A stretch of DNA of 64,000 bases from NCBI RefSeq assembly GCF_000226095.1, contig NC_016472.1, forward strand, positions 5,580,001 through 5,644,000. Direction: 5' to 3'. The number at the start of each line of letters is the position of its first letter. Position 1 is the stretch's first letter. The notes under the pieces were generated by a model, which worked only from the letters and a program-made list of their open reading frames with translations, searched no databases and had not been told where the DNA came from. Below, in pieces: positions 24,147 to 37,434 of this stretch. The stretch comes from Thermothelomyces thermophilus ATCC 42464 (Eukaryota > Ascomycota > Sordariomycetes > Sordariales > Chaetomiaceae). The position numbers and the translations under genes are program-made.

Positions 24147-27100
24147 AACGCTCTAGAATTATCACGGCTACTAAATTTGGGAGATTTGTAGGCTCTGGCA
24201 TCAAGGTTGGGCAGGGAAAAACCTAGATATGTGGGTAGAGATCAATTTACAATAGAAATTACAGTATAAACAAGATTGTGTATGCACTTCGCACGTTGTC
24301 AGCAGCCCGGGCTTGGCATGCCTTGGGGGATGGACTTTCTGGGCCAACCTCCGTACGAAAGCTAGCAGTCCCGCTGGATGCTCGAGTACTCTGTAGTGGC
24401 ACACTGTATTGGGATGTGCGTAAGTTGTGTACCTACATACTGTACTTAATACCCTACTGGCCAAGTTAGAGAGTGTATTGTGTAGTGTGGCTGCCGAGAC
24501 CTCGAGTGGCAGTTACTCTCTCATAGGTGCACTTGCCGAAGAGACAGAATAGCGAAACATTACCTACAAGAAACAGTCGTGACTTACAACATGGCTGCGA
24601 AGTTGAAGCAGGGTACAATAATCCGCACATAACCACGAAGCTTTAGGATCTCACAGTGCAAATCGAGCCGATAATAGTTGTGGCTTACAATCGAGTGGTC
24701 ATCGTTTTGAGCCAGATCAACAACGCTAGATCCCACTACTATCCAATATCGGTTCGTGATCCTTACGCTCCGCTGCGAATGCTTTTACAGACGCTTGAGC
24801 AGGAATAGGCCTATAGAGATGATGCTGTTCGAGGTTTGTGCTGTGTTAAATCGCGGTTGGAGCTTCTCCTTGCCATATCTACCTATTAACAACTAAGTAT
24901 TCGAAACCAGGGATAAGTGACCGTGGGGTCAGAAGGACTCCTTAAAACGCGGTTCGATTTTTTTTTTGGGGGGCGGGGGTTTGGCGCTATCATCGAGAGC
25001 TAATGTAGAGAGGCGCTCACGCTCACGAGCCGTTGTGTTAAAGCAGCCCGAAGAAGGGGGTCAGAATACTGGTCTGGGGAACACGAGATGTCTGGCCATG
25101 ATGCAAGCAAAGAATCTAAATGAAGTCCCTTGTAGAAATTTGCCCGCCGGATGTGCCTGCAACCTGCGCTGCGTGCACCCTATAAGGCAGCTCCATGGGT
25201 TCTCACCAGTGGCAAGGTCGGCGATGTGGGGGTTATAAGCCAGAACAATACTACATACGCTACTTGTCCGTCCAAGTGGCTCACTCGGAATGTAGTAGCA
25301 GGGCTGGCTCAACTACTCGACCAGATGTCTTTCTGACTTTGCTTGGTTGTTTTTTGGGGGAGTGGGGAAGTTCTTGCGCCCACAAGCACAGGAAACCAAT
25401 CCAGCCCAGACTGGGAACGAGCGCGTTTGTCACAGTAACACCACCTGTGCCAAGGGTCCTAAAATCCTGCAGATATAGCGCAGGTGCTTTTATTTGGGGA
25501 CCGGCATACCGCCGTTCGTAGCCTGGGAGTGTGAGCCTGGGAACTGACTACTGCCCACCTTATCACCCTACTTTGGAACGTTTCCGACTTGGCAAGTTCT
25601 CCGCCAAATGCCCCTCCCTCAACCACAAGCCGTTCACTCGGTGTTGGGAGACCAACCCTTGTCAAGCATGGCATGGACAATCCTTGGAGGAACATCAGGT
25701 GCCAGGTCTGGCTCGATGGCTGCCTTCTCTCTAGTCTGATGGATTTGACGTGCAGCGGCATACCGAAAGGGAGAATGAGGAGATACAGTAATGAGTTAGT
25801 GTAGTAGCCTGCTGCATTACACTGCGCTAATTGCTCGCTGCATGCGTGACCTAGGAAATCTGGACTGGTCCTATGCAACTTGCAGGCACAGCCGCTGGAG
25901 CACCATCGACTATGATCCCGGGGCGATGAGGTCACCAAATGGCTTGAACCGGACGCGAGTCAGTGTGGTGTAGTAGGATGGGCGCGGGGCAGCGCGAAGA
26001 TTGGGGGAGATCAGCTGTTGGGCAAGATTGGATGGAGGCAACTACTCGGTTGCGCTACCGCTACTGCTGCTTCTGCTGCTGCCACCGCCGTCCCTGGACG
26101 ACTTCAATCGCTGAAACTAAAATTGGGTAAGGAGAAAAGCCCTGAACCAGACCAATTGACGTCCCGGATGTGGCCTAGGCGGTGGCGCTTGCCTAGCAAG
26201 CGCAAGTCGGGCTGTGTCATCAGGGAAGTCGTGCGACTAACGGCTTCTTGACAGTGCACCTGGGGAGCACTGTACGTATGTAGCTTGGATACCAGAGCAC
26301 CTGGGTATGACGAGACAAAAGAAAAGTCAAAGCTCGTCATAGCAGGATGGATATATTGTATCCCGTGTACCCAAGAAGGAAAGAGACGGGACACTGTTAA
26401 AAAAAGCAAATGTGTAGACAAAAGGGAAGCAAGCGGAAAACACCGTTTCCTCAGAACACTCGTCTCAGTCTCTGTACACAGTCGTTCTGCTGCTTAGTGT
26501 AGAAACGACCAAAGGGACTGCAAGTATCCACAGGAAGACGACGGGCAAGACATCCACCAGTCTCTCCTGGGTTGGATCTTGTATGGCCTTCGGCTTGGCA
26601 TTCCGCCGTTCCATTCCGGGGACGCCCCGTCATGTGGTCCGAACGTTCCGGGATCTTGACTGGACACAAACCCACCTGACAGTGTGTGGCTGTTTACTCG
26701 CTTGGAAAAGTAACAGAGAGGGAATTGGAATGCAAGTTGTCTGGGAAGGTAGTGTACGCAGCAATGGTGTGGCACGACCAGGCACGTTGCCCAGCCCGCA
26801 GATTTCGCATCGCTGATTGGTCAGATTCTGGACTTCCCCGCTTTCAACGATACCAACACGACGCAAGCACGGAGCAGTGCGAGCACGGTTCGAAAAGTAG
26901 CTGGAAGCGGGTGGGCCACAGTGTGACTCGGCTCTGTGCTCTGTCTCTTTCGATGAATTTACGCTGGGTGTTCCAGTGTCGGTTCCCGTTTCCCTCGCTG
27001 CATTGACGGATCTCCTGGGCCGGCTGTTGTCACCGTGGGCCGTGTTTTGACAAAAATCATCCAACAAGACGAGGTCTCAACGGATCAAACTGGACGTAAT

Positions 27101-27894
27101 TGCCAATCTTTCGCCCGGTTTCGCCAAAGCCGTTGGATGCCTGGCTCTTGTTCTGCCAGTGTTGGGCATCTCCCGCTTTCCCGCTTCTGTCTCCGAGAGG
27201 AAGCCCAGAGCCGAACAAAGGAACTCCACTTAAACTTTGGCTTCCAGCTAAGCGACAACAAAAGCCCGCTCGACAGAGTCGACGAAGACTAGCCATCGCA
27301 AGGCATATTGCTGCCCTGGTGCCGGCGACACCCTCCCGTGTTGGCCCACCTCGGTTGTATCCCGGAATTCGTCGTGTCGAGGACGAGCTGCCGCCGCCTT
27401 GCAGCCGCACCGCACCGCGTTTCAAGTGCCCTGGCCACGGCGCCGACGCCCGGAACGGCGATAACCATAAACCACCAGGGACCGATTGCGGCCGAACAGC
27501 GCTTCCCGCACCCCGATCGCGAACACTGATTCTCTGACAGTGACAGCACCCTCTCCGGGCGTGCGAGGCCTTTCGCTGCCATTGAAGCACGTGTTGTGAC
27601 CGAACGGCACCGCGCTCCTCTCCGGTAATTGCTGCGGGACACATCGCGTCAACCGCACCCCATTATGTCTCGGGCTTGCGCTGGGCTCTAGCTTCTGGCA
27701 GCTCAGCCAGAGACTCTCCTGGCTGGTTCCATCCGGACCTCCAGACCACCGCCTGTCCCCGACCTCGAAACTACAAGTCCCCTAAACGACCGCGGATATC
27801 GAACGTGCCGAGAGAGCCGCGATAGAGGCATTTGCGTTTCCAGTGTCGCTACCGATGGGCTTGGAACAATAATCGGTCTCGGAACGATCAATAC
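24147..27894. other. Intergenic region and promoter/5' leader of the Rim15 gene
   Basis: Base composition switches here from AT-rich RIP DNA to normal GC. Several ORFs of 60-195 codons occur in overlapping frames on both strands, with no recognisable domains or splice logic, and I treat them as chance. The last 1-2 kb is pyrimidine-rich with many short ATG-started frames and probably holds the promoter and a long 5' leader of the downstream kinase gene. No tRNA or 5S rRNA gene was seen. Confidence 0.6.
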
Positions 27895-30800
27895 ATGACA
27901 ATGGAGGGGGAAGCTGCTGCCGCGCCGAACATGCTTGCTCCGCCGGCCGTGGCCTCGCTGAGGGCCGGCCCAATGGAGCGATCCCCCAGCGAGGGCATCC
28001 GGGAGGAGAGGGAAGAGCTTCGCGAAGCTGCTGAGCAGACTCTTAACGTCATCATGGATCTAAACATTGACGGGACGATCCGCTGGGTGAGCCCGTCCTG
28101 GGTCGATGTGATTGGAACCCAGCCGGAGTCGGTCGTGGGCACCCCTATTTCCGACCTCATTGTCAGCGACAACTCAAACATCTTCTCGGAAGTCGTGCAG
28201 AGCATGGCCCAGGATGACCGAAGGAGCCAGTTCATCCGATTCGCCGTCAAGCTTGGCCCGCTGTCTAAGCTGATCCCTCTGGACATGTTGAAGGGGCCCG
28301 AGGAGCCCGCCCAGCCCGTCATCGTCGACCTAGAGGCCCAAGGCATAATGGTTTACAGCGGACCCTCGGGCGGGGAGAGCCACGTAGGTTTTTGCCATCA
28401 CCAAGGCTTCCATCTCGGAAGAAGAGGGTACTGACATTACTTTCTCAGACGATGTGGATGATCCGGCAGTGGGCGGCGCCGCGCGAGATCAAGATTGATC
28501 TCCCTCCCGTCATTGTTGACTCGCTGGGATCCGGCGCAGAGGTGCTTGCAAGCTATCTTACCCAACTCGCCGAGTCCGGGGTGGACGACCCAGAAACGCA
28601 CCCTCCGCCTCCGCCGGTTCTGTGCCGGATATGCGAGCGTCAGATCTCGCCGTGGTGGTTTGAGAAGCACACAGAGTTGTGTCTGCAGGAACATCGCGCC
28701 GAAATGGACGTGCAGATGGCTCAGGAAGGTCTCACCGAACACCGCCACGCGATCGTCAAGGTACTCGACGCGCTGGAGGCGAGACACAGTCGTTCGTTGG
28801 CGGGAGATCAGAGCAACCTGCCGGTTTCCGACTACAAGGGCTTGGCGATTGGGCCCCCGACCTCCTCCAACTCGTCCTCTGGCAACTCCTCTCCAGCACC
28901 GGGCGCTGTCCCAGGCCGGTCACGCGAACGTTCGTCGGGCTTCGGCCACGCGAGAGCTCGGTCCTTCGCCATCCGCAGGCCCCAGGCCCGGATTGTTGAG
29001 CTGCTTCTGGATCTCTGCGATACGGCGATTGAAATCAGCACACCCGCTATCAAGGAGTCGTCCCAGACTCCGGGTGACTTCCGAACCCAGTCACCGCAGT
29101 CTGAGAGCCGAATCACGCAGGTGATGCAGTGGGAAACGCCAGGCACGAACACTCTGGAGCAGGAGCAAGGTCTCGCGCTGCTCTGTGCTGACACCGAGAA
29201 GTTCGCCAAGGACAAGGTTGAGGCCGTCTTCCGTCACCGCAGGATCCTGGAGTATTCGGAGCGAATCCGGATTGAGTTTGCCTACATGGTTCAAGACTGC
29301 ATAGATGCCGCCATGCGCAAGGCTGCCAAGATCGCCGCTGGCCGTCTCAGCGACTCGGCCGACGAGGAGGAACCCGACGTTGGAGCGTCTCCTGCCATTG
29401 AAGAAGGCATCTTCGCTGGATCCTTCGATGCTTCTTCTACCCTCGCATTGGCTCTGGAAAATGCTGACATTAGCGATGATCCCGACAAGCGTCGGTTGTC
29501 CGCGCTGCGATCCCCGAGGTCAAGGAGCCCCAAGGAGTGTCCAACGCCCAGGTCCTATCGCGGCCCTCTTGGAACTCTAGCTGGCGCCAGTCAGTCCCGG
29601 CGGGGATCCATGATTCTCGAAAGTGATGCCGGGGACAGCGACGGGAGTCTGAGGTCTTCTTCTGTCGCATCGAGAGCCCCGCAGCGGACAGACTCCCCAA
29701 TGTCCGAATTTGGCGATCTTCGCCGGCAGGCGAGTTCCCGACAGCACCAGCGAAGAAGCCTGATTCTCCCAGGAGCCGTGTCACCGCGAAGACAAGAGTC
29801 TCCCTCGAGAAGTGGACCGCCTTCTTCGCCGCTCCGGATTCACAAGCCTCGGGGTCTGCCGTTCCCTTCGGATGTCCTGGTATCTCCCGAAGCGTCGCCG
29901 ATGCTTCCAGGCAGCGAGTTCACGTCACCCAGCATCTCGCACTCTTACCACCATCACCGGAGACAATCGTCGGCTGCAGTTTTTTCGGTCCCGGGAGAGG
30001 TAGTAGGAGTGAAGCCACCGCCGTCGCCACGGCTCAGCGCTGTTGTTGGCGGTCCGCAGGCCAAAGCTGTTCCGCCTTCGATCAAGGACTTTGAGATCAT
30101 CAAGCCCATCAGCAAAGGTGCTTTCGGCAGTGTGTATCTGTCAAAGAAGAAATCCACGGGCGAGTACTTTGCAATCAAGGTCTTGAAGAAAGCGGACATG
30201 GTAGCAAAGAACCAGGTCACCAATGTCAAAGCTGAGCGCGCCATCATGATGTGGCAGGGCGAGAGCGACTTCGTCGCGAAGCTGTACTGGACCTTCTCGA
30301 GCAAAGATTACCTTTATCTGGTGATGGAGTATCTTAACGGGGGTGATTGTGCATCGCTGATCAAGGTGTTGGGGGGGCTTCCCGAGGACTGGGTAAAGAA
30401 GTACCTCGGAGAGGTCGTCCTGGGCGTCGAGCATCTGCACAGTCGCGGAATCGTGCATCGAGACCTCAAGCCTGATAACCTCCTTATCGACCAGAAGGGT
30501 CATCTCAAGCTCACCGACTTCGGTCTTTCACGCATGGGGCTGATCGGACGACAGAAGCGGGCGCTCAACAGCGGCACCGATGCAGCTCCCGACCTCCTCA
30601 AGCAGGGTCCGTTCGCTCGGTCTACCTCAATGGCGTCGTCCCGATCGACTTCGATGGACCTCCACGGCCGCAGCCAGTCCCCGGGGTCCACCCCGCAGAT
30701 GACACCGAGCGACTATGGTTCGAGCATGGCGCAGCCCTCGTACTTCAGTCTCGGGTCATTCTCTCAAGAACCGCGTCGCGTCTCGAACCAGCGTAGCGAC

Positions 30801-33800
30801 AGCGGCAGCAGCGAAACCTTGACGCAAATGCTTGGAGGCTTGTCTCTGAACGACCCTTTTGTGAATAACTCGCAAGCCATCCTGTCGCCCGCCGAGGGCA
30901 GCGAGGCTGAGGCTTCTGGCTCCCCAGACCTTATCATGCTTTCTCACTCGAGCACCCAGAATAGCACCGAGTCCGGCAAGGGTACTCCTCCGCCGCCCGC
31001 TATGGCGCCCCCCAACTGGGCGCTGTTTGATCCGGAAGACACGAATCGTCGGTTCGTCGGCACACCCGATTACCTGGCCCCAGAGACTATAAAGGGCGAG
31101 CCGCAAGACGAGACGAGCGATTGGTGGTCTGTCGGCTGCATCATGTACGAGTTCCTCTACGGCATTCCTCCGTTCCATGCCAGCGAGCCCGACCAGGTCT
31201 TTGAGAACATCCTGGCCCGCAGGATCCATTGGCCGGATGAGAGCGAGGATGAGGTCTCGCCAGAAGCCAAGGATCTCATTAATAAGCTCCTCTGCATGGA
31301 TCCTCGACAGCGGCTGGGGTCCAACCGTGAGGACAAGTTCCAAAGCGGCGGCGAGGAAATCCGCAACCACCCGTGGTTCAGCGATATCAACTGGGACACG
31401 CTCCTCCAAGACGAGGCCCAGTTTGTTCCGCAGCCCGAGAATCCCGAAGATACTGAGTATTTCGACGCCCGCGGTGCTACCCTGCAGACCTTTGCCGAGG
31501 AAATGGAGGACCAGCATTCACCTCCTACCACTGCTCCCGCTGCCGATTATCCGGATCGTCCGCATGACGCCCTCTCTCGCGTCAGGTCTCAGGTTATTTC
31601 AATGAAGCGCGGCCTCATGCCGCTCCATATTCCGCCGCACGTCCGGGACCTGAAGAGCAGGCGGTTGAGCGAGCCAGTCGTGGCTGATGATTTCGGAAAC
31701 TTCTCATTCAAGAATTTGCCCGTCCTCGAGAAGGCAAACAAGGACGTGATCCAGAAGTTGCGAGCTGAGGCGCTGGCAGCCCAAAGCAAGCCAATTAGTC
31801 CCGGTGGCCTGGGAAGCCTCACGTCTCCAGGGCCGTCTCTCGAAGGCAGTCAAACCGTGACGAACTCGGTTCAAAAACCGCTCGCCAATGCTAAGGCGTC
31901 CCATAGACCGCAGTCTCCTTCGGGCGGCAGCCACGCCAACTCGTCTCCTAACCGTGTTTCGCAGCCGTCGTCCCCCTTGCTGGTATCGTTTGTTGCTGGC
32001 GGAACCGACGGTCGGAGAAAGACCTCAAGCAATTCTTCCAGTCTGTCCCAACCGTCCGGGAGCTCGTTGCAACCAGGCAGTTTCTTTGAGGTTCCCCGCG
32101 TTCCTCCTAGTTTGCAGAAAGCGGCTACTTCAATCTCGACCACCTCATCCGCTGGAAAAGGCCGCGGCGGTGCACCGGCCCAACTGCCGAATTCGCAGCA
32201 AAAGTCGGTCCCGAACCATGTGATGTCAACCCCACGACACAGCAGCAGCTCATCCGGCGGGCGTTCTCGCTCGCTCACCGTCGGCTCACAGGATGGCAGT
32301 CCGGTGACCACCGATATCCTAGCAGCCCATCACAGGAACCGTCGCAGCCAGGTCCTCGACATGTCTCCGTCGTCGTCAGACAACGAAGGCGACAAGGCGA
32401 ACGCTCTTCTCAGAGTTCAGCGGCGTCGTCTGAGCTCAAGGCGCCTGTCCTATATTGCTGCCGGCGACGGTCCCGTCTTTCGCCCTCTGGACGTGCTGAT
32501 TTGCGACGACCACCCCGTATCTCGGATGGTGATGGAGAAGTTGCTAGAGAAATTGCGATGCCGGACCATCTCCGCAGCTACGGGCAGTGAAGCCATCCGG
32601 TACGCCATGAGCGACATCAAGTTTGACATTATGTTCCTTGAATTCCGGCTCCCGCAACTCTCGGGGTCTGACGTCGCCCGTATGATCCGCGACACAAAGC
32701 ACGCCAATACCCATACTCCGATGGTCGCCATCACATCGTACCTCAAAGAGCTACCGGCTCCCCAGTACTTTGACTCCCTTGTCGAGAAGCCGATCAGCTC
32801 GTCAAAGTTGACCGAGGTCTTGAGTACGCTTTGCCATTGGAAGCCTCTATCGCCCGGCCAAACCAATTCCCTCTCTTTGACGCTGCCACATCCTGTCCCG
32901 TCTAGCCTGCGGCAAGAGAGCCTGCGGCTCGAGGACAGCCCAACTTCGGCCTCGTCCGGGTACATGGCTCGGTCTGGCAGCAGTTTCCGCGAGGACTCCA
33001 TCAGCAGTGTCTATGGGGACTCGGAGTCGGTGGCAACGGATGACATCCCGGTTCTCATCAGCCGGAAAGCCACAGGCGATTGGGACGAGGGCGGCCTGGG
33101 CCTCTCGGGTTCAGACGCGATCCTCGCAGGCCCTAACAACCCCCCCTCATCCCCTCTTCAGCCACGCTTCGTCACCCAACAGTCCGCGCCCGCTCAGATT
33201 GAGCACTTGTCAGTGCCGCCCAAAGGTCCTGTGCCCAAGCGGTCACTAGAGAAGCTCAAGGCTAAACGCGAGTCGATCGAGAAGCGCCGGTACGAAGGCA
33301 GCGTCGACTCGGCGGATGATGAAGATGACGAGCTCGGCCTTGGCGCCACCGCCGCAGGAGCAGGAGCACCAGGCATCCAGACGAGCAGCGGAACCACGAG
33401 CGGAGGCAGGAGCGGCAGTGGTAGCGTGAGTGGCAGTAATCCCGGTTCGCCCTCGAGCGGCCAGCAGTATCGCAGTAAGTCGGTGCTGCCATCGTCCAAG
33501 CTGGGAATCGAGATGATGCGCGCAAACAGCCACGATAGCATGAACGCCGGGTCTGAGAGCGCGAGCACCGTTGAGCCGGCAACTCAGGTGGTCACACCAA
33601 ATCAAGAGGTGCAGCGGCCGGAATTCCCGAAGATCGAAGCTTCTGCTCCTGGCCCCGAAACACCGGCATATACTCCCCTCAAGGAGACGCGTGCCGACGC
33701 TGTCCGCACTCCTCCCAGTGTTGGTGAAGGCGAAGGCGAGCTTGACGATAAGGCGGTCGTTGACGTGGAGGAAACGCCGCGCCTGACGTCGGCCTTGGGA

Positions 33801-33899
33801 AAGGCTCCGTTCGAGGATGAGGACCCGACGCCGCGGCGGCCACCGGTGAAGGTAACTGGCCGCGAAGAGTCGGTGTCGCCATTCCCTGGGGCGATATGA
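27895..33899 (+). CDS. rim15: Rim15/Greatwall-type serine/threonine protein kinase (PAS, zinc finger, kinase, receiver)
   Basis: Two exons (27895-28383, 28449-33899), 1,979 residues. The intron has donor GTAGGT, a CTGAC branch site and acceptor TTTCTCAG, and restores GGESH-TMWMIR. Domains: PAS at about 48-150; C2HC finger C222, C225, H237, C241; protein kinase from about 710 (KGAFGSVYL), HRDLKPDN at 833, DFG at 853, APE at 1040. The roughly 187 residues between DFG and APE reflect the long activation-segment insert typical of the Rim15/MASTL family. An AGC-type tail follows, then a receiver domain at about 1510-1620 with acidic pocket DD1516-1517, T1592 and K1610. The usual phospho-acceptor Asp is Glu (LEF, E1561). 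Long Ser/Pro-rich linkers. In yeasts Rim15 acts below TORC1 and PKA, phosphorylating endosulfine to inhibit PP2A-B55 and promote quiescence; that role is inferred here. Start ATG 27895 (MTMEGE); ATG 27901 is an alternative. Confidence 0.95.
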
Positions 33900-34028
33900 T
33901 ACTTCGCTCTTCTCAACACCCAGGACCAGACTATGGTAATTTGAGCGGCTTGGCTTGAGTTTACCAAGAAGAATTTTAACCCAAACTGTCTACTATCCAT
34001 CCAACCCGACATGTTCACATTTCCTTTC

Positions 34029-34080
<52 letters not shown>

Positions 34081-37000
34081 GTTTGTTTTGTCTCTCACAT
34101 AGCGCGGCGTTCCCGGAGCCAGGGTTAATGGCGGAAGAAAGGAGTAGTTACAGAAAGGCAGACCACGAAGTTGCATCATCAACTGGTTGAGCAGCGGCAG
34201 CGGCGACAGCACAACTTTGCATTTCCTTTTTCTTTTGTCTTTCCTGTGGCCGAAGCGGTGTGACAAGGGGAAATGGGACTCCACTGGACAGACGCAGCAG
34301 AGAGGGCAAGGCGAGGACACAGGCATATTGGCAGGGCACGGCATCAGCCAAAGCGATAGCGTCGAGCGTGGGTGGAGAGGTTGACAGCGTTGCGCCTGTT
34401 GGCTTGGCTAGCCCAATTGCTCTGCTTTATTTGCTTGGGTCTTTCGCCAGTAGACCCCGTTGCACTCTCCTGCTGTTCCTTTCCTTTTGGGGACGCTTAG
34501 GTTTGATTGGGGCGCACCAGGGTAAAAAGGACGGGAGCTGGAGGTTTGATTAAGCGCACCTAACCCAACACCTTCACGTCACTCTGCTTCCTTGCTTTCC
34601 TTCCCTGCTTTCTTTTTAATCTGTTGTCCACGGTTGCAGGTTGTGTGTTCTTTTTTTTATGTACATACATAATCCTGCCAGGCGATGTTGAGTGGGCTGA
34701 GGTTACAGGCCTCTGTCTACTGGAACATAAGGGACAACTTGAGGAAGGGAGAAAAGGACGAGAAGGGCGGACGAAAGCTGGGAATAAAAGAAGAAATATA
34801 CTAGGTTGCGGTAAAGGGAAAATTCGAAGTCGGTGGAAGTTGCACACCCACCAAGGTTAAATTCAACGAGACAGGTTTGGGCAGCATAGCGTGGCACCAT
34901 AAGAATGGGTTACTTTGGCAGCGACCTACCCTCGGTCATCCTTGAGCTTCACTCCGCTGAGATATTTCCCGCATACGTATTCGGTTGAACCGGCTTTATC
35001 TCTGCGGTAGTCTCTTCTGTGACTCTTCCTCGAAGTTATGCTTGGGATACGGAGTGCGGATTTCGGAAACCCGTTCGTGCTCAAACCCCACGCTTTACCG
35101 ATTTACTTACCCGACTGACCCCACAGCAGAATGGCCATTGTGTTGCGTGACACGCTGGGCATGAAGAAAATCAGGTGATGCTCTCTCGGTGACTCGATGA
35201 CTCGATGAAACCATGCTGAGGCGCGCCGGCCTCGGATCACCCACCCTTTGTTGCCATCACACGTCCGTATGTACAAGCCCATCGAACGAGGAAGGAGGAC
35301 ACGCGACACCCTCTCTCTCGACGTCGTCAGTCTTCACAACCATGCATACGCCAAGATCCATTCTCCAGCGACGTTGGGCTGGTGTTGCAGTGCCAAGGGA
35401 GAGCTAATGAAAGCCAAGAGAGGCGATTCAACGACCCTCCCGCAGGACCGGCGCCGCTCTTGGTGTCTGGCCAATCAGCGGTGGTGCGAGAGCGTACTAA
35501 TACTCCGTAGCGTAGCCTAAGTGTACTGCAGCACACGCCCTCGAAGAACACGTTGAAAGTGATGACCCAAGTGGTTTGCGTAAGCAGATGGCCTTCACGG
35601 GATCGAATGTCACATCTTTGAAATCCCGCCCCGGCCACCTTTCGCCCATCCTGGGACTTTCTGGCGGGGTCTCTGTCTCCCAAGGTTAATCGCCCGGTGA
35701 CATCGGTGACATCGGGAATTCGAGCATTTCGGCACGAGACGCCTTCGTTTTGAGGGGCGGGGACGTGGGGCCCACCGGCCAGCCTGTTAAGGCCCCTCCT
35801 CTCCTCCCCACTTGCCAAACTAGTGTAGTGTAGCTCGAAGGCTTGGCTTTGTCGAGAGATCTTTTCAGATCCTATCAGGGCACCACGTGGGTGGGTCGCA
35901 CGCTCTGGTTGGACCGACACGGGACAGGAACCGAGATCTGCGGAGATTACCTTGTTACCGTCTGGATGCTTCGGATTCGGGCAGGTGAGGGGGACTTGGC
36001 ATGCGCTCGGAAGCAGGGCCATGGTTCGACGAGTTGTGACGTACACTACGGGCTAGTTACTCGGTACACTAATGAAGTTAGTGTCTTGCTCGTGTGCTGT
36101 CCGTCGGCTGACGAGTGTGGGGGCTTGCTAAGAGACGCTGGCATGGTTGAGCTGGCGTAGTGTACACATCGAAGCTTTGCCAAGATTGCTTGTTTCTCTC
36201 TCCTCGTCTTGGGAGGACTATGGCGTCCACGGAAATCGGAAACTAACAGCGGAATCATCGCCAAGAAGGAATGGGTGCAGATCCCGGGCCACGTTGACGT
36301 TTTCACACGAGCCGGCGGCGGTTTGCGATACTACTACACTACATAGTAGTTACTACTACACTACTCCGTACTCCGTACTACTAGTAAAGTAGGCAGGCGG
36401 TGAGATACTCATGCCTGGGGTTGCGGAGGGCTCGGGATTCTCCACTCTCGAGGTTTCCTTCTCCAGTCATGGTCGAGGTGACTAAGAGTACGAGGTAAGT
36501 CGGCCGGTCGGCAATGAGAGGGCAGGCTGCGGACCCCAGACCTAGTGTATATCTGTATGTACATACAAGGACTCACCAAAGTCGGAACACGGAGAAGCTT
36601 TCTAAAACTGCGTGGGGGCGGAAACAAAAAAAAAAAAAAAGAAAAGAAACATGCTTTGACCAGAACGGCGTCAGGACGGCGAGAGTGACTCTATGGTTGA
36701 TGATGGCGATGAGTTTGCTGACGAACGCTCTGCATCGCAGCAGAGCATTGTTTGGTTGTTTGGTCACGAGTACGGATACTCTGAGTAGTATCGTGCCATG
36801 CCGAGCCCGTGGGAGAACGAGTGGTTAGAATTGCTTGGCGCGGCGAATTGGTGGAGATGTGGCTCTGCCCAGGATTCGCCTTCCCATGTCAGTTTTTTTT
36901 TTCCTTCCCGAGTCCCGTCATTGGTCAATCTGGAGCCGCTACGGTACATTGGTACTTGCATGTGCATTTTAGCATGCCAGTTTAGCAACTGAAACGGATT

Positions 37001-37434
37001 ACAGAGTACACCATCATCCACTCGCTCCTCCCCCACCACACCACCACCCACCATGCCTCTCGACAAGCTCCGGTGTTCCCTCCGCGGGATAACCCACTTG
37101 AACGCGGACCATCCGGGTCCACCAAGCCCCTTTCCTTCCTTTCTTCCCGCCCGCTCCCAGAACGCCCCTCTGTAAAGCTTAAAAACCCTGACCCGTCCGC
37201 ACTCTTGCTCCTTCCCTTCCCCAACGTCATTCGACTGCAACTACGCGTCACTCGCGTCCATCACCCTCAGGATCACCGCCCATCCACCGGGGGCACCTCC
37301 GTCCTCCCCTCCTCCGTCCTCCCCTTCTCCGTCCTCCGTGACCGACGAGGGAGACCACAGCAACCTTCTTTCAAACCGCCGGTATCCCGAGGCACCTCCG
37401 ACAATCCCCCGACAAGGCCAGGCAAGCCCCGGCA
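33900..37434. other. Intergenic region between rim15 and the phosphate-type transporter
   Basis: Apart from the T run it holds A runs (36627-36641), a TAC/ACT-rich patch (36325-36390) containing ACTCCGTACTCCGTAC, and CT-rich repeats (TCCTCCGTCC, about 37306-37345) just before the transporter start, which look like a pyrimidine-rich fungal 5' leader. A 239-codon minus-strand ORF (36046-35327) has no domain and odd composition; I do not call it. Confidence 0.55.
34033..34079. repeat. 47-base T homopolymer in the 3' region of rim15
   Basis: An uninterrupted T run starting 134 bp after the rim15 stop codon, on the coding strand. If transcribed, it would place a long U tract in the 3' UTR. Length is likely to be unstable in replication and sequencing. 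Confidence 0.9.

Noticed and set aside
25459-25938. 159-codon minus-strand ORF upstream of rim15
   Set aside because: Cys/Arg/Ser-rich composition without motifs, and overlapping plus-strand ORFs of similar length.
28437-33605. Numerous 60-250 codon ORFs on both strands within rim15
   Set aside because: Shadows of the long GC-rich rim15 frame.
35327-36046. 239-codon minus-strand ORF
   Set aside because: No recognisable motif, no coherent composition, competing open frames on the plus strand; probably chance in GC-rich DNA.
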